The notes under the pieces: model-generated
The model's database searches: none
The model's input: only the letters and a program-made list of their open reading frames with translations
What the model was told of the DNA's origin: nothing
Shown: piece by piece, positions 1-6,043 of the stretch
Layout of the letters: each line of letters opens with the position of its first letter
How positions within the stretch are numbered: the first letter of the stretch is position 1
Source: an uncultured bacterium
GTDB lineage: Bacteria; Verrucomicrobiota; Kiritimatiellia; RFP12; UBA1067
Length of the DNA stretch: 6,257 nucleotides
Assembly: GCA_946401765.1 (NCBI GenBank)
Contig: CAMIVJ010000175.1
Span: 1-6,257 of the forward strand
Direction of reading: 5' to 3'
Position numbers and translations under genes: made by a program

Positions 1-2
1 CG

Positions 3-1091
3 CGCACTCTCCCGCCCGTCAAGGACTGGAAGTTCCACCTCGACCTCTGGCAGCATCCCGACGCCATTGCCCGCTGGCATGACGTGCCGATTGGAAGCGA
101 CGAATACCTGCGCCTGCTGCTGCCCTACAACAAGATGCTTGCCGACATGGGCCAGAAGACGATCACCACAACGCTCATCGACGAGGCATGGGGCCAGCAG
201 ACGTATGACCGTTTCCGCTCGTGCGTGCAGGCCACGAAGCGCGCGGACGGTTCGTGGACGTACGACTACACACTCTTCGACAAGATCGTGGAGAACATGG
301 AGGCGGCCGGAGTGAAGGGGCAGATCGACTGCTATTCGATGCTCCCATGGTCGCTGAAGTTCCGCTACTTCGACGAGAAGTCCGGCCGCAGCGTGGCCCC
401 TCGCATGGAGCCGGGGAGCGCGGAGTTCGAGGACTTCTGGGGACATCTTCTCGCGGACCTCTGCCGTCACACGAAGGCGAAGGGCTGGTTCGAGCGCACC
501 AAGATCGCCCTCGACGAGCGTCCCGACAAGCTCATCAAGCCCGCTCTCGCCGTGCTGCGCAAGTATGCGCCTGGCATGGGTCTCGTGATGGCGTGCAACC
601 ATCCCTCCCAGCTCAACGCCGAGGCGTTCGACGTCTCGTACGGATATCGTCACGGCGAAGGTCTCGCCAAATACGCGTCCGAACGCCGCGCGCAGGGCAA
701 GTTCACCACGTACTACGTGTGCTGCAGCCCGGCACGTCCCAACACGTTCGTGTTCAGCGACCCTGCGGAGAGCGCGTGGCTTGCGCCGCTTTCGGCGGCG
801 ATGGGGCTTGACGGCCTTCTCCGCTGGGCGTGGTGCAGCTGGGTGGAGAATCCCTTCGACAGCCAGGACTTCACCTCATGGCCTTCAGGCGACACGTCGC
901 TCGTCTATCCCGGCCCGCGCCTTTCTCTGCGCGCGCTTCTGCTGCGCGACGGCATCGAGACGTTCGAGAAGGTTCAGATTCTCGGCAGGGACAACATCCC
1001 CGAGCTTAAGATCTTCACGGTGAAGCGCGGCGGCGAGGCAGGCGTGCACGCCGCAGACGTCCGCGCGCTTGACGCCGCCGTCAACAGGTGA
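3..1091 (+). CDS. DUF4091 / GH123-like glycoside hydrolase, 5' end outside window
   Basis: This is the C-terminal 362 residues of a larger protein. The frame is open from the first bases of the window, so the GTG at 84 is internal and not a start. The fragment reads as the catalytic (beta/alpha)8-type DUF4091 domain, related to glycoside hydrolase family 123 (beta-N-acetylgalactosaminidases). Visible landmarks are FHLDLWQHPDAIARW (about residues 11-25), NKMLADMGQKTITTTLIDEAW, YDYTLFDKIVENMEAAGVKGQIDCYSMLPW, and KIALDERP with an adjacent Asp-Glu pair (D171-E172, bases 513-518). An Asp-Glu pair is the catalytic dyad in characterised GH123 enzymes. The end, GLDGLLRWAWCSW through SLVYPGPRLSLRALLLRDGIE, is the usual DUF4091 tail. 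Such enzymes are normally secreted and remove sugars from host or dietary glycans, but the substrate cannot be told here and the N-terminal domains are missing. Codon use is GC-rich (40/60 in bases 541-600). Confidence 0.85.
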   Translation, partial: RTLPPVKDWKFHLDLWQHPDAIARWHDVPIGSDEYLRLLLPYNKMLADMGQKTITTTLIDEAWGQQTYDRFRSCVQATKRADGSWTYDYTLFDKIVENMEAAGVKGQIDCYSMLPWSLKFRYFDEKSGRSVAPRMEPGSAEFEDFWGHLLADLCRHTKAKGWFERTKIALDERPDKLIKPALAVLRKYAPGMGLVMACNHPSQLNAEAFDVSYGYRHGEGLAKYASERRAQGKFTTYYVCCSPARPNTFVFSDPAESAWLAPLSAAMGLDGLLRWAWCSWVENPFDSQDFTSWPSGDTSLVYPGPRLSLRALLLRDGIETFEKVQILGRDNIPELKIFTVKRGGEAGVHAADVRALDAAVNR

Positions 1092-1101
1092 AGAACCAAG
1101 A

Positions 1102-1139
1102 CGCGCCAGCGCCCTGGACAGGAAAGCGCTGATGGCGCG
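1102..1139 (+). terminator. Hairpin just after the hydrolase gene, possible terminator
   Basis: The left arm CGCGCCAGCGC (1102-1112) pairs with GCGCT (1126-1130) and GGCGCG (1134-1139). This gives 11 GC-rich pairs with a 3-base bulge (GAT, 1131-1133) and a 13-base loop that can itself pair weakly (CCT/AGG). It begins 10 bases after the TGA at 1089-1091, where a terminator or 3'-stabilising structure is expected. No T-run follows directly; the nearest is CCTTTTCG near 1155-1162. It is therefore not a textbook intrinsic terminator. Confidence 0.4.
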
Positions 1140-1289
1140 GTAGATCCCACGGGCCTTTTCGCACGTGGCGGTGTAGATGGTGACGATTCCCTGCCGCGCA
1201 TGGCGAGACAGCCTCGCGACGCACGACTGGAGGAGCGGACGGGAGGTGATGGCCTCGCGGTGCGTCCCGTCGCGGCGGTCGGGAAATTA

Positions 1290-1305
1290 TGGTATAATAT
1301 TGGGC
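1290..1305 (+). promoter_or_regulatory. Extended -10 promoter placed for a leaderless transcript
   Basis: TGGTATAAT (1290-1298) is a perfect TGn extended -10 box with a consensus TATAAT. Exactly seven bases separate it from the ATG at 1306, so transcription should begin at or within a base or so of the start codon. No good -35 hexamer is seen 16-18 bases upstream, which an extended -10 element can tolerate. No Shine-Dalgarno sequence lies in front of the ATG. The box sits in an AT-rich patch (from about 1281) that ends a GC-rich intergenic stretch. The same geometry recurs at 4482-4497. Confidence 0.75.
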
Positions 1306-2946
1306 ATGAACATTGAATACACTGGTCGGTTGTACGAAGCGGCTAAGCTCCGACGCTTCGCCGGGAAAGTCTATGACAGGATTGTGCGCCCGTCGCGCAT
1401 CATGATCATATTCTGTGTCGTGGGGCTTGCGGCCGAGGTTCTGATGTATTTGCGCGGCGGACATCTTGACTATTACCTTCTGTTTTTCTTTGCTATATTC
1501 GTCTTAGCCCTGAAGTTCAACAGGGCCCGGTACCAGAAGGCTTTCGATCTCGTCACCCGACGGCTCATGGGCGATTCAGACGAAGGGACAATTGTGATGA
1601 CCGACGCCTGCTACGAGTTCCGCAGCGGCGGCAACGTCCTTCGCGTGGGCTGGCGGAATATTGGCTCCTGCTACTTGTTCCTCGACGGAGGGCTCGCGGT
1701 GCTGGAAGGAAAGATTCCGAGACTTCTTCTGCCATCCCTCGACGATCTCGGCGGTGCCAATGAAGAAGAGGTAAGGGCAATGCTTGAAAAGGCGGGCTTG
1801 AGAGACTATCGGCACTGCCGCAGCTATTGGTGGGTTCTTGTACTCCTCGTTGCTTTGGCGGGCGGTGCCGTCGCCCAGGTTGACCTGATGCAAACACGCG
1901 CAAAGATGTCTGCGTCGGGGAGCGTGGAATGCGGCAAAGATGACGACGAAGACGATGATTCGTGCGTCGATGATTCTTGCGACGAGGATAGAGGCAAGAC
2001 ATTCTCGTTGGGCGACATCAATTTCGACAGCCGCACGATTGACATCTACTATAAACTTGCAGAGACGCGATCACCGACGAACAGAAATCAGATATCCTAC
2101 CAGGACTTCGCCAACATCGTAGCGGTCCTGCGCGAGCAGAGGAAGCCCAAGAAGGTGTTTATGATGCTTTCGATTGCCGATGTCAATGCGCCGGAGCGCC
2201 CGCTTGAGATGTTGTCGACTTTGACGAATAGTCGGCTTTCCGTCAAACTTATTCTCCGCGACTGCACAAATCTTACGGACGTCGCGATGCTGGGGCGCGT
2301 CCCGATGTCCTGGCTTTGCCTGAGCAGCTGCCCGGTCAACGAGATTCGCGGCCTTGAACAGTGTCCGCTTGAATTGCTCGATATTGACAGCTGTCCCGTC
2401 AAGTCCATTGACGATATTTGCCCTTTGCCAAATTTGAAGGAGATGCGTATAGCCGATACGCCTATGGCGCAGCCGACCAAGGAGGCGCTTCGCGCGCGCT
2501 GGAAGAATCTCGACTACCTGCAGTTTGCTCCTGGGAACGAAAACGGGTCGTCGGAGTACGTCATGATATCCCTGTTCTCCGAGACGGAGCGCTTTCAGGC
2601 GGCGGTTGCGGAGGCGGACCGCGTGGTGATACGCGACGGCGGGTTCGGATGCTGCACGAAACCCGAGAGCGATCCGGTGCTACTTGAGCTTAGGGAGCCG
2701 AAGGAGATAGCCGAGCTGCGCGGAATCTTCAAGTTCAAGGACCTTGGCAGCAATGGAGGCTGCATGTGCTGCGGACATCCCGGCATCGACTGGTGGAAGG
2801 GCGATGAGCTTCTTGCGCGCACGGCAGTCCAGCATCTCAAGGCGCTTCGCTGGAAGCGTTTCCACGGCGATGCGCAACTCACCCAGGAAGCTGAGAATGC
2901 GCTGACGGCCTGGTTCGCCGCCCGCAACATCAAAACCGCCAAGTAA
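1306..2946 (+). CDS. Membrane protein: YcxB-like domain, LRR-like repeats, Cys-rich C-terminal domain
   Basis: 546 residues, function unknown. Two hydrophobic helices (about 31-49 and 54-71) are followed by a YcxB-like module (about 85-165: MTDACYEFRSGGN, then VLRVGWRNIGSCYLFLDGG and a short helix). A third helix follows (about 173-191). An acidic linker (211-228) is mostly Asp/Glu, with Cys220 and Cys225. Residues about 284-408 look like three or four irregular leucine-rich repeats of roughly 22 residues, such as MSWLCLSSCPVNEIRGLEQC and LELLDIDSCPVKSIDDICPL. The C-terminal domain (about 415-541) has Cys449-Cys450 and a C486-M-C488-C489-G motif, then a GIDWWKGDELLARTAVQH stretch, and may bind metal or form disulfides. 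I place the repeats outside the cytoplasm only by inference. I chose the ATG at 1306 because of the promoter against it. An in-frame ATG at 1177 would add 43 residues, rich in Arg and Ser, with no domain character. It heads a likely operon with the next two genes. Confidence 0.8.
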   Translation: MNIEYTGRLYEAAKLRRFAGKVYDRIVRPSRIMIIFCVVGLAAEVLMYLRGGHLDYYLLFFFAIFVLALKFNRARYQKAFDLVTRRLMGDSDEGTIVMTDACYEFRSGGNVLRVGWRNIGSCYLFLDGGLAVLEGKIPRLLLPSLDDLGGANEEEVRAMLEKAGLRDYRHCRSYWWVLVLLVALAGGAVAQVDLMQTRAKMSASGSVECGKDDDEDDDSCVDDSCDEDRGKTFSLGDINFDSRTIDIYYKLAETRSPTNRNQISYQDFANIVAVLREQRKPKKVFMMLSIADVNAPERPLEMLSTLTNSRLSVKLILRDCTNLTDVAMLGRVPMSWLCLSSCPVNEIRGLEQCPLELLDIDSCPVKSIDDICPLPNLKEMRIADTPMAQPTKEALRARWKNLDYLQFAPGNENGSSEYVMISLFSETERFQAAVAEADRVVIRDGGFGCCTKPESDPVLLELREPKEIAELRGIFKFKDLGSNGGCMCCGHPGIDWWKGDELLARTAVQHLKALRWKRFHGDAQLTQEAENALTAWFAARNIKTAK

Positions 2947-2947
2947 C

Positions 2948-3017
2948 GCGGCGGCAAGCGAAGGGAGTAGATGAAGGATGCGGAGACTGATAAAGGTAAT
3001 TCTCGTCTCATCCCTCG
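2948..3017 (+). repeat. 70-base direct repeat, copy A (RBS, start codon and signal-peptide start)
   Basis: This copy aligns without gaps to 4241-4310 (offset 1293), with 57 of 70 bases identical. Identity is complete over the first ten bases (GCGGCGGCAA) and over AATTCTCGTC (2998-3007). The copy begins one base after the upstream stop codon and carries AAGGGAG (2961-2967), then TAGATGAAGG, the ATG at 2978 and the first 13 codons of the next gene. The match fades after about 3017, so only the gene-start module is clearly shared. Confidence 0.8.
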
Positions 3018-4267
3018 CGCTGGTGATGTTTGAGGCGATGGCTGGAGGACCTTCGGCGCGCAAAGACGTACAGGCTGCTAAAACGTTGAATACGACGAAT
3101 GCGGCGGATATTGTTAGGCGTTGGTGCCGTAGTCCGGCCGCTTTCGTGAAATACGAGGAACTGTCCATTCCAATGCAGTGCGGGCCGATTCCTGACGACG
3201 TTCAATCAGCATGCCGTATTCTGGCGTTGAAGAATCCAGATGTGCTTCTGGCGGCGTATTCGGTTCTGATCTTGCGCGACTATGAATACAGGTTTAGAGA
3301 CTTTGGTCAATATCCGCCTACGCATATCGATCCCGCGATTCCATGGGAAATCGCAAGATGGACTTTGAGTAGGCTTGGACTCATCTGGGAGTTAAGGCGT
3401 GCTGAAGACGAAGGCGTCGAGATCGGGATTTCTCCATACGTTGACGGCATTCTTGGGAGGTACGAGGAAATCTTCAAGGATGATCTGTATGGGATGGAGC
3501 TTGTCGCACGGGTGAAAGTGTTGCGCGACAAGTTGAATTACAGGTACATGTGTCAAAGGCTGGACACTTTCCGGGAGTCGATTCCGTCCGTGGATGATGT
3601 AAGGGAGTATAGATTTTGGGAGGGAAAGGATTTTTCATTTAGAAGCGTTCGCACAAATGACGTCTGTCGTGGTAGCTTCGTCTGTCTGCATAAGGTGGAA
3701 AAGAGCGTTGGCGACAAGGTCCTGCAGTTGCTCGCATCGGCGCGGGGTAACAGCGGATGGCGGCATTCTTATGGTGAAGATTATCCATTCCGTTTTCGAG
3801 AATTGGATTGTGTTTTGCAAAATGGCGATACGGTGACCATCAAGGTGCGAATCAATGATGGGCTCACATCTGGCTTCATTATCTGCTCGGCACGTCCGTG
3901 CTGGGACAGTCTTGTATGTCCGCCTCAAGAGATTTGGCGAGAATTGTCGGAAATCTTCTTGAAGGTGTCAGGGGAGGCGTCCGGTTCCGTACACGCTTGG
4001 TACAGGAGCCGCCCTCTGCCATGTTCATATCGCGTGGGCGATGGCCCAGATGGAGGAACGCTTTCCGGGGTCGCAAGGCTTTTTTACGGCGACGCTTCCA
4101 GATGGCCGGTAATACATTCTGCGAACAATGGGCTTCTGACAGATCCAAATAAAGTAAGGCCCGGCTTGACATTGACGATACCAAGATTTCAGAATGATTC
4201 GACGGCGGCGCGAGTGGGTACACGTACGGAACCAAGCCCTGCGGCGGCAAGCGAAAGGAGTAGATGA
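2978..4267 (+). CDS. Secreted protein of unknown core with a C-terminal LysM-like domain
   Basis: 429 residues. The N-terminus is a clear signal peptide: MRRLIK, a hydrophobic stretch 7-18, and likely signal peptidase I cleavage after A-M-A at 20-22. Residues about 40-210 are helix-rich and unrecognised. Residues about 215-330 alternate strands and helices and hold many cysteines (C230, C236, C278, C303, C308, C314), suiting an oxidised extracytoplasmic protein. Residues about 350-402 read as a LysM domain: SYRVGDGPDGGTLSGVARLF, YGDASRWPVIHSANN, then DPNKVRPGLTLTIP. It has a few extra residues where LysM usually has a tight KGDTL turn. LysM binds N-acetylglucosamine polymers such as peptidoglycan, so the protein probably attaches to the cell wall. 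AAGGGAG lies 10 bases before the ATG. An ATG at 2971 gives only a short frame. The gene follows its neighbour by 31 bases. The last nine codons lie in repeat copy B, so the C-terminus may be borrowed sequence. Sampled GC is low (29/60 in 3241-3300). Confidence 0.8.
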   Translation: MRRLIKVILVSSLALVMFEAMAGGPSARKDVQAAKTLNTTNAADIVRRWCRSPAAFVKYEELSIPMQCGPIPDDVQSACRILALKNPDVLLAAYSVLILRDYEYRFRDFGQYPPTHIDPAIPWEIARWTLSRLGLIWELRRAEDEGVEIGISPYVDGILGRYEEIFKDDLYGMELVARVKVLRDKLNYRYMCQRLDTFRESIPSVDDVREYRFWEGKDFSFRSVRTNDVCRGSFVCLHKVEKSVGDKVLQLLASARGNSGWRHSYGEDYPFRFRELDCVLQNGDTVTIKVRINDGLTSGFIICSARPCWDSLVCPPQEIWRELSEIFLKVSGEASGSVHAWYRSRPLPCSYRVGDGPDGGTLSGVARLFYGDASRWPVIHSANNGLLTDPNKVRPGLTLTIPRFQNDSTAARVGTRTEPSPAAASERSR

Positions 4268-4310
4268 ACCATGAAGAAACTGACAAAAGCAATTCTCGTC
4301 CTATTTCTCG
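4241..4310 (+). repeat. 70-base direct repeat, copy B
   Basis: This is the partner of the repeat at 2948-3017 (57/70 identical, no gaps). It carries AAAGGAG (4254-4260), ten bases before the ATG at 4271, and the opening codons of the small downstream gene. Unlike copy A, its first half is also coding: it supplies the last residues (AAASERSR) and the TGA stop (4265-4267) of the upstream gene. Confidence 0.8.
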
Positions 4311-4444
4311 CGATGGGTGCGGCGGTGGCGGCAAGTCTATTGCTTGACATTCCCGGCGGCAAGAGGTTTAAACGCTACTGCTCTTATCCAGACATGAAAG
4401 CGCTGATGGACGCGGAGAAGGACGACATTACGGCTTGGGGATAG
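4271..4444 (+). CDS. 57-residue signal-peptide protein, small gene or truncated paralogue
   Basis: The reading frame runs from ATG 4271 to TAG 4442-4444. The first half is a signal peptide or membrane anchor (MKKLTKAILVLFLAMGAAVA, possible cleavage after A-V-A). The rest is a short polar tail that includes DIPGGKRFKRYCSYPDMKAL and ends in DITAWG. I do not recognise it. It has a good AAGGAG site (4255-4260) at 10-base spacing, which lies inside the upstream gene, and its ATG is three bases past that gene's TGA, so translational coupling is likely. Its start region is a copy of the start of the upstream gene (MRRLIKVILV against MKKLTKAILV). The frame ends 17 bases before the -35 of the next promoter. 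It may be a genuine small exported protein, or the stub of a duplicated gene whose body was deleted. The sequence alone does not decide. Confidence 0.5.
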   Translation: MKKLTKAILVLFLAMGAAVAASLLLDIPGGKRFKRYCSYPDMKALMDAEKDDITAWG

Positions 4445-4461
4445 TCCAGTGGTTGAATTTC

Positions 4462-4497
4462 TTGCGTTGGTGTGGTGGAAATGATATACTTCAACGC
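4462..4497 (+). promoter_or_regulatory. -35 / extended -10 promoter for the metallopeptidase gene, leaderless geometry
   Basis: TTGCGT (4462-4467) and TATACT (4485-4490) are separated by 17 bases. TGA directly before the -10 makes it an extended -10 (TGATATACT). Seven bases (TCAACGC) lie between the -10 and the ATG at 4498, the same distance as at 1290-1305. No Shine-Dalgarno sequence lies in front of this ATG. Transcription is expected to start at or beside the A of the start codon. Confidence 0.75.
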
Positions 4498-6036
4498 ATG
4501 AAAAACAAGAGAGAAATGTCTTTTCTGCTGTCTGCTGCGGTGCTGGCTATCGCATGCCAGAGCATGGCGGCGGTGCCGTCCCTGAAAGGTTCGGCCGAAC
4601 CCGCAGGCGCGATGGGGCTCAAGGTGCGTCCGCTTGCGTCGGCGCAGGCGGTGCCAGCGCCCACGCCCGAGGCGAAGCGCTATGGCTGGACGCGCGGCGA
4701 GGAAAGCGGCGAAGTGACGCACCATGACGTGCGCGAGATATGGCTGCTGCACGAGCGCGGCTGCCATTGGAAGGACCGCAAGGGCAACGAGCTAACGCTC
4801 GCCACGGTCTCTTCGCTCTGCCCCGAGTTTGAGTACGACCACGAGGAGCGCGCAAAGATCGAGGCGGCGATAAAGGAGGGCACCGCCGCGTTCAAGGAGC
4901 CCACGAACGAACAGCTCGCGAAGTGGGCTTCACAGTTCACCGGCAAGCAGATTGCGTCCGATGCCATTTCGTCATTCGCCGCGAGCGGAGTTCTTGAGGC
5001 GAAGCTCGTGGACTTCGGCGGGGGCGCGCGCTGCGCGGCCTTCTTCAAGTCGAAGGACGGCGCATGGCGCTACGCGGAGTTCCTCTTCGCCCAGGAGGCG
5101 AAAGAGAGGGACGCCCAGCGCCTCATGAAGCAGTTCCTCGCCGGTGTGGTTGTGGACAAGACGAAGTCCGCCGCCGCAGGTGGCATAACAACCGAGGGCA
5201 AGTGGACCACCATGAAGGTGCCGGGCTACATCTTCAAGACGGACCTTCCCCCCTCGCAGCGCGGCGCGTTCCTCAAGGACACCTCGCGCTATATGGTGGC
5301 CATGCAGTCTGCATACCGCCGCTATGTGCCGCCGCAGCGCGAGCTCGTCGATTCCACGATCCGCGTGTTCGCGGAGAAGGCCGACTACGACGCATACGCC
5401 AAGGACACCACCGGCGAAGGCAACACCCGCTCCATCGGCCTTTGGAATCCCTCGCACGAGGAGCTTCTCATCCTCAACCAGGGCAAGGACGTGGCCGAAC
5501 GCCGCGAGACGATGAAGATCATGCGCCATGAGGCGTTCCACCAGTACCTCTTCTACGCCACCGGCAACGGGAACCACGCCATGTGGTTCAACGAGGGCCA
5601 CGCGTGCTTCTTCGAGAACGTGATGTACAGCCCCAAGAAGAACACGGTGCGCTTCTACGAGGACCTCAAAGACCGCCGCGCCGGTGCCGTGGCCGAGGAT
5701 CCAGAGAAGTACGCGAACCTCGTTCCGAAGATCTTATACATGGATCGCTCCGCCTTCTACGGTGGCTCTCTTCAGGTCGTGAACGACAAGTACACCGCCG
5801 CGTGGGCAGTCACGTACTTCCTCGAGAAGGGCGCGCCTTCGTTTGAGGAGTTCGCCGCCTACCGTAACGTGCTGCCCACGTATCTGAAGGAGACCGCTGC
5901 CGGCAAGAGCTGGGAAGAGGCCACGAAGATCGCGTGGGAAGGGCTGGAGGCGGGTTTCCCTGCGGCGTTCATGAAGTTCTGGAACAAGCGCGCCGGCGCT
6001 CGCAACTACGAGCCGCCCGAGTCAAAGGCAAAGTGA
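4498..6036 (+). CDS. Secreted putative zinc metallopeptidase, gluzincin type (DUF1570-like)
   Basis: 512 residues. The signal peptide is MKNKREMSF followed by a hydrophobic segment (about 9-20), with likely cleavage after S-M-A (22-24). LAIAC (16-20) is a poor lipobox. The catalytic signature is H344-E345-A-F-H348-Q (bases 5527-5541 for HEAFH), followed 18 residues later by E366 in WFNEGHACFFE. The HEXXH histidines and the later Glu would bind zinc and E345 would activate water. This spacing and the FNEGxA context fit gluzincins and resemble DUF1570-type proteins. Residues about 240-330 (VPGYIFKTDLPPSQRGAFLK through NPSHEELLILNQGKD) are the usual lead-in to such a domain. After E366 comes a helical region with GAPSFEEFAAYRNVLPTYL and AAFMKFWNKR. 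Residues 60-235 are unrecognised. I chose ATG 4498 because of the promoter and signal peptide; an upstream in-frame TTG at 4435 adds 21 residues and would place the promoter inside the gene. The substrate is unknown. GC is high (38/60 in 5341-5400), unlike the preceding genes. Confidence 0.8.
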   Translation: MKNKREMSFLLSAAVLAIACQSMAAVPSLKGSAEPAGAMGLKVRPLASAQAVPAPTPEAKRYGWTRGEESGEVTHHDVREIWLLHERGCHWKDRKGNELTLATVSSLCPEFEYDHEERAKIEAAIKEGTAAFKEPTNEQLAKWASQFTGKQIASDAISSFAASGVLEAKLVDFGGGARCAAFFKSKDGAWRYAEFLFAQEAKERDAQRLMKQFLAGVVVDKTKSAAAGGITTEGKWTTMKVPGYIFKTDLPPSQRGAFLKDTSRYMVAMQSAYRRYVPPQRELVDSTIRVFAEKADYDAYAKDTTGEGNTRSIGLWNPSHEELLILNQGKDVAERRETMKIMRHEAFHQYLFYATGNGNHAMWFNEGHACFFENVMYSPKKNTVRFYEDLKDRRAGAVAEDPEKYANLVPKILYMDRSAFYGGSLQVVNDKYTAAWAVTYFLEKGAPSFEEFAAYRNVLPTYLKETAAGKSWEEATKIAWEGLEAGFPAAFMKFWNKRAGARNYEPPESKAK

Positions 6037-6043
6037 CCATTCC

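Noticed and set aside
221..811. 196-codon plus frame inside the hydrolase
   Set aside because: It is Arg-rich, has no family resemblance, and is fully contained in the recognisable DUF4091 frame.
1177..1305. Upstream in-frame ATG that would lengthen gene 2 by 43 residues
   Set aside because: The added stretch is Arg/Ser-rich with no domain character, lacks a ribosome binding site, and would bury a perfect extended -10 promoter inside the gene.
1565..2045. Several minus-strand frames opposite gene 2
   Set aside because: They are Arg/Ser-rich, overlap one another and lie opposite the well-formed YcxB-like region; they are antisense shadows.
2971..2977. Earlier ATG (2971) as start of gene 3
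   Set aside because: It is in another frame that ends after a few codons; the frame from 2978 gives a signal peptide and a 429-residue protein.
4435..4497. Upstream TTG start for the metallopeptidase
   Set aside because: It would put residues ahead of a good signal peptide, overlap the small ORF and contain the -35/-10 promoter.
4546..4560. Lipobox-like LAIAC in the metallopeptidase leader
   Set aside because: The residue at -3 is Ala rather than Leu/Val/Ile, and a better signal peptidase I site (S-M-A) follows four residues later.
4972..5601. Long minus-strand frame of 209 codons, and a 155-codon plus frame at 5064-5531
   Set aside because: Both lie inside the metallopeptidase gene, are low-complexity or Arg/Leu-rich, and reflect its high third-base GC.
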